A DNA stretch of 64,000 nt from Novosphingobium kaempferiae (GTDB lineage Bacteria > Pseudomonadota > Alphaproteobacteria > Sphingomonadales > Sphingomonadaceae), in the NCBI RefSeq assembly GCF_021227995.1, contig NZ_CP089301.1, positions 1,550,001-1,614,000 of the forward strand, in the 5' to 3' direction. Position 1 is the first letter of the stretch. Each line of letters begins with the position of its first letter. Shown here piece after piece: positions 46,858-53,860 of the stretch. Position numbers and translations under genes: made by a program. Below the pieces are notes generated by a model. It ran no database searches, was not told the DNA's origin, and worked only from the letters and a program-made list of their open reading frames with translations.

Positions 46858-47769
46858 ATGGGCATGAACTTTACATTCCAGGAAAGCTCGGTCCTCTACG
46901 GCATGCTCGCGGAGAGCACGACGGACGTCATCCTGAAGACCGACCCCAAGGGTTTCATCGTCCACGCGACCTCGGGCATCGCCGAACTCGGTGCCGAAGA
47001 AGCCGCGCGCGATGGCGCGGCGCTGGTCGGTCCGCACATCCTCGATCTCGTGGCGCCGGAGGCGAAGCAGCAGATCGCTCGCGCTCATGCACGGGCGATG
47101 GCGGGCGAGGATGTCGACTGGATCGAATTTCCCGCGCTGACCCGCGACGAACGCAAGCGCTGGTTCGAACTGCGACTGCGGGCACTCCTGCGCCATGACG
47201 GCGCCCCGTATGGCGTGCTGGGCGTAATGCGCAACGTGGACGAGATGCGCTCGCTCAGCGAACGGCTCTTCACTGCGACTTACACCGATCCGCTGACCGG
47301 GCTCACCAACCGCACGGCCTTCATCTCGATGCTGGAGCACATGCTGGAAGCGCGGATGGACGGGTGTCTTGGCCTGTTCAGCATCGATTTCTTCCGCACC
47401 ATCAACATGCAGTACGGCCAGAGCGTCGGCGACGAGGTGCTCACGGTGTTCGCTGACCTGTTGCGCGAACTCCTGCGGACGGAGGACATCATCTCGCGCA
47501 TCGGGTCGGAGCGGTTCGCGGTGATCCTCCCGCGCGTTACCCCTGCCGAGGCGGAGGCCATATGTCGCCGGGTGGTAACCACGCTCGCCGAGCTCAAGCA
47601 GACGGTCGGTGCCAGCCACTTCGCCATGACCGTCAGCGCCAGCGTGGCGAACATCGGCGGCACGCTCGATTCTACTATTGAGCGGGCCGAGATGGCGCTG
47701 TTTGTGGCCAAGGCGAAGGGGCGCAACCGGCTGGAAATGGAAAAGTCCGTCCGCCTTGCCGTAGGTTGA
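46858..47769 (+). CDS. PAS-GGDEF protein with degenerate active site
   Basis: 303-residue protein. Residues about 10-128 form a PAS sensor domain; 140-300 form a GGDEF domain (TDPLTGLTNRTAFI at 143-156, then SIDFFRTINMQYGQSVGDEVL). The signature GGDEF is replaced by GSERF at 216-220, so diguanylate cyclase activity is doubtful; it may act as a receptor or protein-interaction domain. There is no membrane segment. The neighbouring PilZ-HTH protein suggests a joint c-di-GMP role. Confidence 0.88.
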   Translation: MGMNFTFQESSVLYGMLAESTTDVILKTDPKGFIVHATSGIAELGAEEAARDGAALVGPHILDLVAPEAKQQIARAHARAMAGEDVDWIEFPALTRDERKRWFELRLRALLRHDGAPYGVLGVMRNVDEMRSLSERLFTATYTDPLTGLTNRTAFISMLEHMLEARMDGCLGLFSIDFFRTINMQYGQSVGDEVLTVFADLLRELLRTEDIISRIGSERFAVILPRVTPAEAEAICRRVVTTLAELKQTVGASHFAMTVSASVANIGGTLDSTIERAEMALFVAKAKGRNRLEMEKSVRLAVG

Positions 47770-47784
47770 CCGTTAGCGCCGCAC

Positions 47785-48498
47785 TCAGGCCTTTCGGGCC
47801 AGCGCAAAGACGCTTGTGCCGCCCAGCCGGTTCAGCCGCATAAGCGACACTTCCAGCGCACTGAGGCCGAATAGCGCGTCATTGATCGGCCTGCTCACGG
47901 GCTTCATGTCGCTGGTGGCAGGCTTTCCTTTTTCGGTCAGTCGTTTCCAGCCGCGGACGGCCGCGACCATGGGGAGTACGGCTCCGAAGAAATAGTGCCC
48001 GTGCACCATCTCCAGCCCGGCCTTGCCCAGAACTCCGGCCAATCCGGGGAGGGTGTACCGGCGATAATGCTCTAGGAATACGTCATGACCGCTCCACAGC
48101 CACATGAAGGCGGGGACCGTGACGAGGAAATGCGTGCCCGATGCCGCCTGCGCCGCATATTCGCGTACCAGAGCCACGTCGTCCGGCACATGCTCGATGA
48201 CGTCCATCATGAGCACGAGATCTGCCGGCGTGGCTTCCACGCTGCGGCGGAAGCGCAGGGCCTTGCCCGCGACCGTCTCTTCGGTTTCAGCAGGATAATT
48301 GGGATCGACGCAAGTCGCCTCGCGAGCCTGCGTGGCGGCAAGGATGCGACGCGAGAAGAAGCCCGATCCTGCCCCGACATCCAGCACGCTTTCGAACGGG
48401 ATGCTGTCCAGATCGTGCAGGACCGCCTTCAGCTTGGCACGATAGTACCAGTGATCCTCGATCCGCTCGCCGAGGATGTCTTCTTCCTTGAGGTCCAT
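47785..48498 (-). CDS. Class I SAM-dependent methyltransferase
   Basis: 237-residue methyltransferase. Motif I is VLDVGAGSGFFSRR at about 39-52, and LMMDVIEHVPDD is the post-II motif typical of UbiG-like/type 11 families. The C-terminal third is less conserved, with YRRYTLPGLAGVLGKAGL. It may modify a lipid or cell-surface sugar, but the substrate cannot be told. It converges on the GGDEF gene (15 bp). Confidence 0.85.
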   Translation of the reverse strand: MDLKEEDILGERIEDHWYYRAKLKAVLHDLDSIPFESVLDVGAGSGFFSRRILAATQAREATCVDPNYPAETEETVAGKALRFRRSVEATPADLVLMMDVIEHVPDDVALVREYAAQAASGTHFLVTVPAFMWLWSGHDVFLEHYRRYTLPGLAGVLGKAGLEMVHGHYFFGAVLPMVAAVRGWKRLTEKGKPATSDMKPVSRPINDALFGLSALEVSLMRLNRLGGTSVFALARKA

Positions 48499-49090
48499 GA
48501 AGCGCCCGATGTTGTCCGCGTTGGGAGAGGCATGGCACCGTGCGTGCGGATTGTCCGCATTTATTCTTCACGACCAGTGATTTCGTAGGGTTCGAAAAAA
48601 TCACTCCCATCGGTATCGGGGACGCTACCTTTCCATGAGTGCCAACGAACCTGACGCAGGAGGATGCGGATTGTCCCGCTGTTGAACTGTTCGCGATCGA
48701 TTTTCTGATGCGTCTCGCAGCAACTCTGGTGATGGACTGCATCACGGTGATTGTCGGAAAAAACCAGATTGCCGGGTGATCAAATCAGCGATGGCACAGC
48801 GTGCTGAAATATTTTCCTCGCTATGCTTTGGGTCGCATTGGTGAGGCGTCATGCCACGAAGGCGGCCAAGATGATCTCTGCAGTTTGCCTGCACATTTAT
48901 TGGCCTGCCACTGAAGGGTGGCAAAGATTTTCAACCGCGCATTTTTCCGCTGGTTCCCCGGGGATTTGTATCTGTAGAGCGCAACAATCCATCTCGACGC
49001 GTAACAAAAATTCGCAATCCCGGTACGGGTATGTCCGAGGCGTGGTGTCTTCCTTCCGTCATACGATCCCAGGGGAGGAAAACACGAAAA
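48499..49090. other. Gene-poor interval upstream of the autotransporter remnant
   Basis: 592 bp in which I see no convincing gene. It holds a small dyad TGCGGA-TTG-TCCGCA at 48545-48559 and a related TGCGGATTGTCC at about 48664-48677. Its base composition is lower in G+C than the surrounding genes, fitting the eroded locus that follows. Confidence 0.6.
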
Positions 49091-49999
49091 ATGAAACTCC
49101 ATCGAACCGGCCTGCAACTCGGCTCCGTCAGTGTCGGCGCCATGGCGATTATGCTGTGTGCTACCCCTGTAGTTGCTGCTACCCAGGATGCCTGCGGTCT
49201 CGTCGATGGCGAAGTGACCTGCACAGTGGACGGCGGTCCCTATGATGATGGAATCCGCTACGACGAAGCGGGCAACCTCGTCGTCCATCTCGAACCGGGC
49301 CTGTCGCTGGATACTGTCGCCGGAAAGACGGCGCTCATGGCGATCTCGACGATCGGCTCGGGCGGATCTCTGTGGATCGACGGCTCTGGTGCCTCGATCA
49401 ACAGCAAGGATGGTTTCGGGGTCTTCGCAGAAGCGCAGGGTGATCTGGTTATCGACCTCGCCAGCGTAACCACGCAGGTGGAAGCACCCGGCATGTACAC
49501 GGGGGCATCCTGGCGGCTTCAGCTTGGGGTAACGAAATGATCAACGTCGGTTCTGTGACCGTCAGCGGCGATGGTGTATCGGGCATCATCGCGCAGAACG
49601 CGATCGGGGCGATCAATATCAATGCTGGTAGCATCAGCCTTGAAGGCTTGGGCGGGAACGGAATCGAAATGGTCATCGGCGGAAACGTCCGGGTCGATGT
49701 CGGATCAATCCACGGCACGGGCGACAATGTATGCGACTTCGGTGCGGGCATCGACGTCGTACGCAACAGCGGCCTTGTTCGTCTGACGGGCGGCAAGGCG
49801 ACCATCAACGGGCTGGAGCGCTTCGAGAACAGCGGCGTGATCGACCTCGGCGATGGCAAAGTTGGTGATTTGCTGACCCTGAGCGGCGACTATGTCGGTC
49901 GGGGCGATGCTGCGCTTCGTCTCGACGTAAATGCGGCGGTAACCGCATCGGACCAACTGGTGATCCTCGGCAACGCATCGGGCTCGACCCGGATCCGCA
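49091..49999 (+). pseudogene. Autotransporter passenger remnant, frameshifted and truncated
   Basis: An exported autotransporter-type gene with a signal peptide (MKLHRTGLQLGSVSVGAMAIML) and Gly/Ala/Val-rich beta-helix repeats. The first frame (49091-49540) ends soon after a run of five G (49501-49505). The other frame reads sensibly from there (GGILAASAWGNEMINVGSV) and continues to about 49999, ending VILGNASGSTRI, a typical point just before the beta-barrel part. The barrel is missing; the next gene is unrelated. A sequencing error at the G-run could explain the frameshift but not the truncation. Confidence 0.75.
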
Positions 50000-50404
50000 A
50001 TGAACATTCGGATAATTTCCTGTACAGTCTTGGCTGTGCTATATGCTGTAGCCGGTGTTCTGCATTTGATTGTTCCGGCGCCATTCGTCGCTATCGTCCC
50101 GGATTGGGTTCCTGCGCCTACCTCAGTCGTCATTCTAACCGGTATTGCGGAGATCTTTGGCGCCGTTGGCATCGGGCAACCTTGGTCGTGCCGACTGCGC
50201 TCAACTGCAGCCTGGGGGCTTGCAGCTCATGCCTTGTGCGTATGGCCGGCGAACGTTCAGCACATGCTGCTCGATCTTGCGAGGCCTGAGCATGGTCTCG
50301 GGCTTGCGTACCACATACCACGCCTTGCGTTGCAGCCGGTGCTCATCTGGTGGCCGTTATGGGCGGCGCGCGTCACGGCCTGGCCATTCCGACCGCGCAC
50401 CTGA
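50000..50404 (+). CDS. DoxX-like membrane protein
   Basis: 134-residue protein with about four transmembrane segments: TVLAVLYAVAGVLHLIVPA, then VVILTGIAEIFGAVGIG and WGLAAHALCVWPANVQHML, and a last near RLALQPVLIWWPLWA. These match small DoxX-family proteins (AGVLHL, TGIAEI, VWPAN). The start overlaps the remnant of the autotransporter, so the DoxX gene is joined directly to the truncation. It converges on msrB. Function unknown, sometimes linked to redox stress. Confidence 0.78.
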   Translation: MNIRIISCTVLAVLYAVAGVLHLIVPAPFVAIVPDWVPAPTSVVILTGIAEIFGAVGIGQPWSCRLRSTAAWGLAAHALCVWPANVQHMLLDLARPEHGLGLAYHIPRLALQPVLIWWPLWAARVTAWPFRPRT

Positions 50405-50422
50405 CCATCCCGGTCGCGCGCG

Positions 50423-50914
50423 TCAGGCGGGCCGGAATGCCAGCGCAGCACCATTCATGCAGTACCGTAGCCCGGTAGGCGGCGGCCCGTCATCGAAGAC
50501 ATGGCCAAGATGACCGTCGCAACGGGTGCAGCGGACTTCCTTGCGGACCATGCCCATGGAGCGATCGGTGACGATCTTCACCGCGCGGGGGAAATGGTTC
50601 CAGAAGCTGGGCCAGCCCGTCCCGCTATCGAACTTGGTGGAGGAGGAGAACAGCGGCAGGTCGCAGCCCGCGCATAGGAAGCGGCCCTTGCGGTGCTCCT
50701 TCAGAAGAGGGCTTGAATAGGGACGCTCGGTACTCCCCTGTCGCAGCACCGCATAGGCCTGAGGGGACAGCCGTCGGCGCCATTCCGCGTCCGGCAGGCT
50801 GAGACCTGTCGCCGGAGCGGCGATCGCGGCGCCACCGGCCAGTACGACGGCACCCGTAACAAACAGCGTCGACGTAAACGCACGGCGGTTCAGTGAGAAA
50901 ACGTTCGAAGTCAT
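50423..50914 (-). CDS. msrB: Exported methionine (R)-S-oxide reductase MsrB
   Basis: 163-residue MsrB with an N-terminal export signal. The sequence NRRAFTST then VTGAVVLAGGAAIA looks like a Tat signal (twin Arg at 9-10). The mature enzyme has zinc Cys pairs CAGCD and CTRCDGH, STKFDSGTGWPSF, and the catalytic Cys in RYCMNGAAL. It repairs methionine-R-sulfoxide, probably in the periplasm. The ATG at 50914 is chosen over one 25 codons upstream. It belongs to the msrA-sigK-rskA-fasciclin-msrB run. Confidence 0.9.
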   Translation of the reverse strand: MTSNVFSLNRRAFTSTLFVTGAVVLAGGAAIAAPATGLSLPDAEWRRRLSPQAYAVLRQGSTERPYSSPLLKEHRKGRFLCAGCDLPLFSSSTKFDSGTGWPSFWNHFPRAVKIVTDRSMGMVRKEVRCTRCDGHLGHVFDDGPPPTGLRYCMNGAALAFRPA

Positions 50915-51007
50915 CGCCTCGCAAATCCTGTCGGCTGAGAGTGTGCAGGCGATACATGGGGTTGCGGGCCAACAACCCACAAGCCCCATGTGTCGTTGCT
51001 CCTGTGG

Positions 51008-51568
51008 TCAGGGCATCAGCACGGTATCGACCACGTGGATGACACCGTTCGACTGCATGACGTTGGCGATGGTGATCTTCGCCTTGCCGCCCTTGGCGTC
51101 AGTAAGCCACCAGCCTCCGGCCTTGTCCTTCCAGGCCGTCAACTTCTCGCCCTCGACGGTCGTCAGCATTGCCTTGCCGCCGTGGGCCTTGGCGTTGGCC
51201 GCGATCTCGGCTGCGGTCATGCGGCCCGCGACGACGTGGTAGGTCAGCACTTTCGTGAGCATCGCCTTGTTTTCAGGCTCAAGCAGCGAATCCACGGTGC
51301 CCTTGGGCAGCTTGGCGAATGCGGCGTTGGTGGGCGCAAAGACGGTGAACGGACCGGGTCCCTTGAGCGTATCGACAAGCCCGGCGGCCTTCACCGCCGC
51401 GACGAGTGTAGTGTGGTCCCTGGAGTTGACGGCGTTGTCGATGATGTCCTTGGTCGAATACATCGCGGCGCCGCCCACCATCGGGTTCTTGGCCGCAATG
51501 GCCACGCTTCCAGTGAGCAACAGGGAGGCGGCGAGGCCGGAGGCGAACTTGCGGGATAATGCTTGCAT
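51008..51568 (-). CDS. Fasciclin-domain secreted protein
   Basis: 186-residue exported protein: signal peptide 1-25 (ASGLAASLLLTGSVAIAA) and one FAS1 domain at about 38-186. Landmarks: STKDIIDNAVNSRDHTTL (H1), GPGPFTVFAPTNAAFAKLP, TYHVVAGRM and NGVIHVVDTVLMP at the C-terminus. FAS1 proteins act in adhesion or stress. The ATG at 51568 fits a GAGGA site; one three codons earlier is less likely. It has its own SigK-like promoter motif 44 bp upstream. Confidence 0.9.
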   Translation of the reverse strand: MQALSRKFASGLAASLLLTGSVAIAAKNPMVGGAAMYSTKDIIDNAVNSRDHTTLVAAVKAAGLVDTLKGPGPFTVFAPTNAAFAKLPKGTVDSLLEPENKAMLTKVLTYHVVAGRMTAAEIAANAKAHGGKAMLTTVEGEKLTAWKDKAGGWWLTDAKGGKAKITIANVMQSNGVIHVVDTVLMP

Positions 51569-51611
51569 GTCAGGCATCCTCTTTCGCGCACTCTCGTGTT
51601 TGGAGTGCCCC

Positions 51612-51642
51612 GAAGATACGGAGCACCCGCCGATCCGGATGC
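51612..51642 (-). promoter_or_regulatory. Candidate ECF (SigK-type) promoter of the fasciclin gene
   Basis: On the minus strand GCATCC (51642-51637), 16 nt, then CGTATCTTC (51620-51612). The same two elements with the same 16-nt spacing precede msrA. Predicted start is about 37 nt upstream of the fasciclin ATG. Confidence 0.72.
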
Positions 51643-51651
51643 GGCAAGAAA

Positions 51652-52338
51652 TCAGATGATCGAGATTTTTCCTGTCATCACCGGCAGGCCGCTCGGCGCG
51701 GCATGGGGAGCCGTGGTGGGATCTTCCATGGTAATGGCCAGCGTCGCGTCTGCAGCAAGGAGCGGGCGCATTGCGGGATCGACGGGCATCGCGCCTCCTT
51801 CGTGTGTCATCATGCCCAGCGAGCGCGGGACGCCATCCTGCGGAATGACCCATAGCTCGGGGCCTTTGCCATCCCCGGGCGTCTTCTGCGCGCCGACCCG
51901 AAGTACACCTTTCTGCGGATCGTAGCTTATGGCGAGAACCTGCGCCTCGCCGGTCCCGGTGAGTTGCGAGACGGCCATCGGAATGCGTGCCGGTGGCTCG
52001 ATAGGACGCGATACTATGAAAAGGGCAAGCCCAGCCGCGATGGCTCCCGAGGTCAGGGCGCCAGCGCGCCAGGCACGCAGCCTGTTCAGGCTGGGTCTCT
52101 CCGGCTTGTCACCGATGCGCGCCGCGACTGCATTCCAGACCCGGGACGAAGGCAGGCCGGGCGGCAGCGTATCGAGCAGGGGCGCGAGCCTTGTGCTCCA
52201 TCCTTCCACCTCCCGGGCGAAGGCAGGGTTGGAGATGCACAGGCGCAAGCCCTGCGCACGCTCTTCTCCTTCCAGCAGCCCAAGTGCGAGTTCGGCGGCA
52301 AGAGCACCGCGATTCGGTTCTTCGGCCGTGTCAACCAT
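51652..52338 (-). CDS. rskA: RskA-type anti-sigma factor
   Basis: 228-residue anti-sigma-K factor. The cytoplasmic N-terminus (about 1-95) has the zinc-less anti-sigma layout and WSTRLAPLLDTLPPGLPSSRVW of RskA proteins. A transmembrane segment lies at about 97-113 (SGAIAAGLALFIVS), and the periplasmic RskA domain follows (about 120-228, with GPELWVIPQDGVPRSLG). It overlaps the sigma gene by 8 bp, typical of a cognate sigma/anti-sigma pair. Confidence 0.88.
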   Translation of the reverse strand: MVDTAEEPNRGALAAELALGLLEGEERAQGLRLCISNPAFAREVEGWSTRLAPLLDTLPPGLPSSRVWNAVAARIGDKPERPSLNRLRAWRAGALTSGAIAAGLALFIVSRPIEPPARIPMAVSQLTGTGEAQVLAISYDPQKGVLRVGAQKTPGDGKGPELWVIPQDGVPRSLGMMTHEGGAMPVDPAMRPLLAADATLAITMEDPTTAPHAAPSGLPVMTGKISII

Positions 52339-52906
52339 GGCCAAGGCAGTCCTTCAGCCTGAGCATGCCACGCCGGATCCAGCTCTTGACCGTGCCAAGC
52401 GGTGTATCGCTGCGCTCCGCCAGTTGCTGGTAGGTCAGGCCCTGAAGGAATGCGCTGCGGATCGCCCCGGACTGCTCGCTAGGAAGATCTTCGAGGCACA
52501 CGAGCAGCCTGCGTCTTTCCTGATCGCCTTCCATCAGCGCGTCGGCGAGCGGCGCATCATCCGCTATTCCGGCCATCGCCTCATCGGGGATGGCGTCATA
52601 GCGATGTTCGGCCCGGCGCCAGTCGACGGCGGCGTTGCGCGCGATCATGGCGAGCCAGCTTATGGGACTGGCCCGAGTGTCGTCGAACGACGCAGCCCGT
52701 CTCCAGACTTTCACGTAGACATCCTGAAGCACATCCTCCGCGGCTTCCCGGTCCGCGCAGATGCGAAGACAAATGCCGAACAGCTTGGCGGAGGTGAGAT
52801 CGTAGACGCGGCGCAATCCGGCAGCATCGCCGCTGGCGGCAAGATGGATCGCCGAGACCAGAAGTGCCCGGTTTTCCGACCGTGCCGCAGAACTCGCTTC
52901 ATGCAT
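52331..52906 (-). CDS. sigK: SigK-like ECF RNA polymerase sigma factor
   Basis: 191-residue ECF sigma factor. Region 2 spans about 30-95 (AAEDVLQDVYVKVWRRAASFD and SWLAMIARNAAVDWRR). Region 4 spans about 135-185 (QSGAIRSAFLQGLTYQQLAE and GTVKSWIRRGMLRLK). It pairs with the RskA-type gene directly downstream. It starts 31 bp after msrA, so the msrA promoter motif probably also drives the sigma gene, giving autoregulation. Confidence 0.9.
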   Translation of the reverse strand: MHEASSAARSENRALLVSAIHLAASGDAAGLRRVYDLTSAKLFGICLRICADREAAEDVLQDVYVKVWRRAASFDDTRASPISWLAMIARNAAVDWRRAEHRYDAIPDEAMAGIADDAPLADALMEGDQERRRLLVCLEDLPSEQSGAIRSAFLQGLTYQQLAERSDTPLGTVKSWIRRGMLRLKDCLGHG

Positions 52907-52937
52907 TCGCCGGTCTCATCCCTGCTTCGCCGAAGCA

Positions 52938-53678
52938 TCAACGATCCTGCGCAGAACTTGTGCCGGGCCCGGATACGAGAACGGGATTGATGCGATAGAG
53001 TGCAGGGAAGGTTGCTTTCAGCGCGGCGACCTTCGGCAGGTCGTTGCGGCGGATATAGGCCGAATCCGGGTGCAGGGTCAGGTAGTCCTGATGGTAGGCT
53101 TCGGCTGCATAGAAGCCTTTGAACGGTTCCACTCGTGTCACGATCGGGCGCTTCCATGCCCCGGCTTTGCCTAGTTGGGCTATGTACCGCTCGGCTGTCT
53201 CGCGCTGGCCCGGCGACTGAGGGAACAGCGCGCTGCGATACTGCGTCCCGCGATCCGGCCCTTGCGCATTGAACATCGTAGGGTCCGCGACCACCGAGAA
53301 GAACACATGCAGGAGTTGTCCATAGCTGACCTGCCGGGGATCGTAAGTGACCTTGACCGCCTCGGCATGGCCGGTGCCGCCGCGCGAGACCACTGCATAC
53401 TGCGCGCTTTTCCTGTCGCCGCCCGCGTAGCCCGATATCGCGCTACTTACGCCTTTGACATGCTGGAATACGCCTTGAACGCCCCAGAAGCACCCGCCCG
53501 CGAAGACCGCGGTTTCGCGCTTGCCTGCCACGGGCGCTTGGAATGTCGGGGCGGGTATGCGGAATACGGCCTGCGTCGAAGCGGCTTCGACGCTGTTCTC
53601 GCGCAGGAGCGTGGCGATGCCAACCATGCTCCCGGCGAGGGCGGCAACGAACACGGCGGTGCTGGCTATGCGGTTCAT
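52938..53678 (-). CDS. msrA: Exported methionine (S)-S-oxide reductase MsrA
   Basis: 246-residue MsrA with an N-terminal hydrophobic export segment (about 7-24, AVFVAALAGSMVGIATLL). The catalytic Cys is in FAGGCFWGVQGVF, and GYAGGD plus YHQDYL are family motifs. It reduces methionine-S-sulfoxide and is predicted to face the periplasm, complementing the exported MsrB. A SigK-like promoter motif precedes it, and the sigma gene follows after 31 bp. Confidence 0.92.
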   Translation of the reverse strand: MNRIASTAVFVAALAGSMVGIATLLRENSVEAASTQAVFRIPAPTFQAPVAGKRETAVFAGGCFWGVQGVFQHVKGVSSAISGYAGGDRKSAQYAVVSRGGTGHAEAVKVTYDPRQVSYGQLLHVFFSVVADPTMFNAQGPDRGTQYRSALFPQSPGQRETAERYIAQLGKAGAWKRPIVTRVEPFKGFYAAEAYHQDYLTLHPDSAYIRRNDLPKVAALKATFPALYRINPVLVSGPGTSSAQDR

Positions 53679-53711
53679 GGCGGGATGCTCCGACTTGGTG
53701 GTCTTCTACAT

Positions 53712-53742
53712 GAAGATACGACAGAAGTTGTCGAAAGGATGC
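53712..53742 (-). promoter_or_regulatory. Candidate ECF (SigK-type) promoter of msrA-sigK
   Basis: On the minus strand GCATCC (53742-53737), 16 nt, then CGTATCTTC (53720-53712), identical in both elements and spacing to the fasciclin promoter. The predicted start is about 27 nt before the msrA ATG. Confidence 0.72.
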
Positions 53743-53860
53743 ATGGCGGCGTCGTTCATCCATCATTATGGTGTCGGGGCGTTTATGGGCCGGCAACATC
53801 CGATCGGCCGACGCAGGGAGCGCGGCAAGTTCCGGCATCTGCGGCAAGGTGGCGATACGC

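Noticed and set aside
45894..47769. PilZ-HTH and GGDEF genes as a toxin-antitoxin or defence module.
   Set aside because: The XRE domain alone suggests antitoxins, but no toxin-like partner exists and both proteins read as c-di-GMP signalling.
49537..50289. A single 250-codon ORF bridging the autotransporter remnant and the DoxX region.
   Set aside because: After about residue 154 it turns Cys/Arg-rich and overlaps the DoxX frame; it is a chance read-through of a broken gene.
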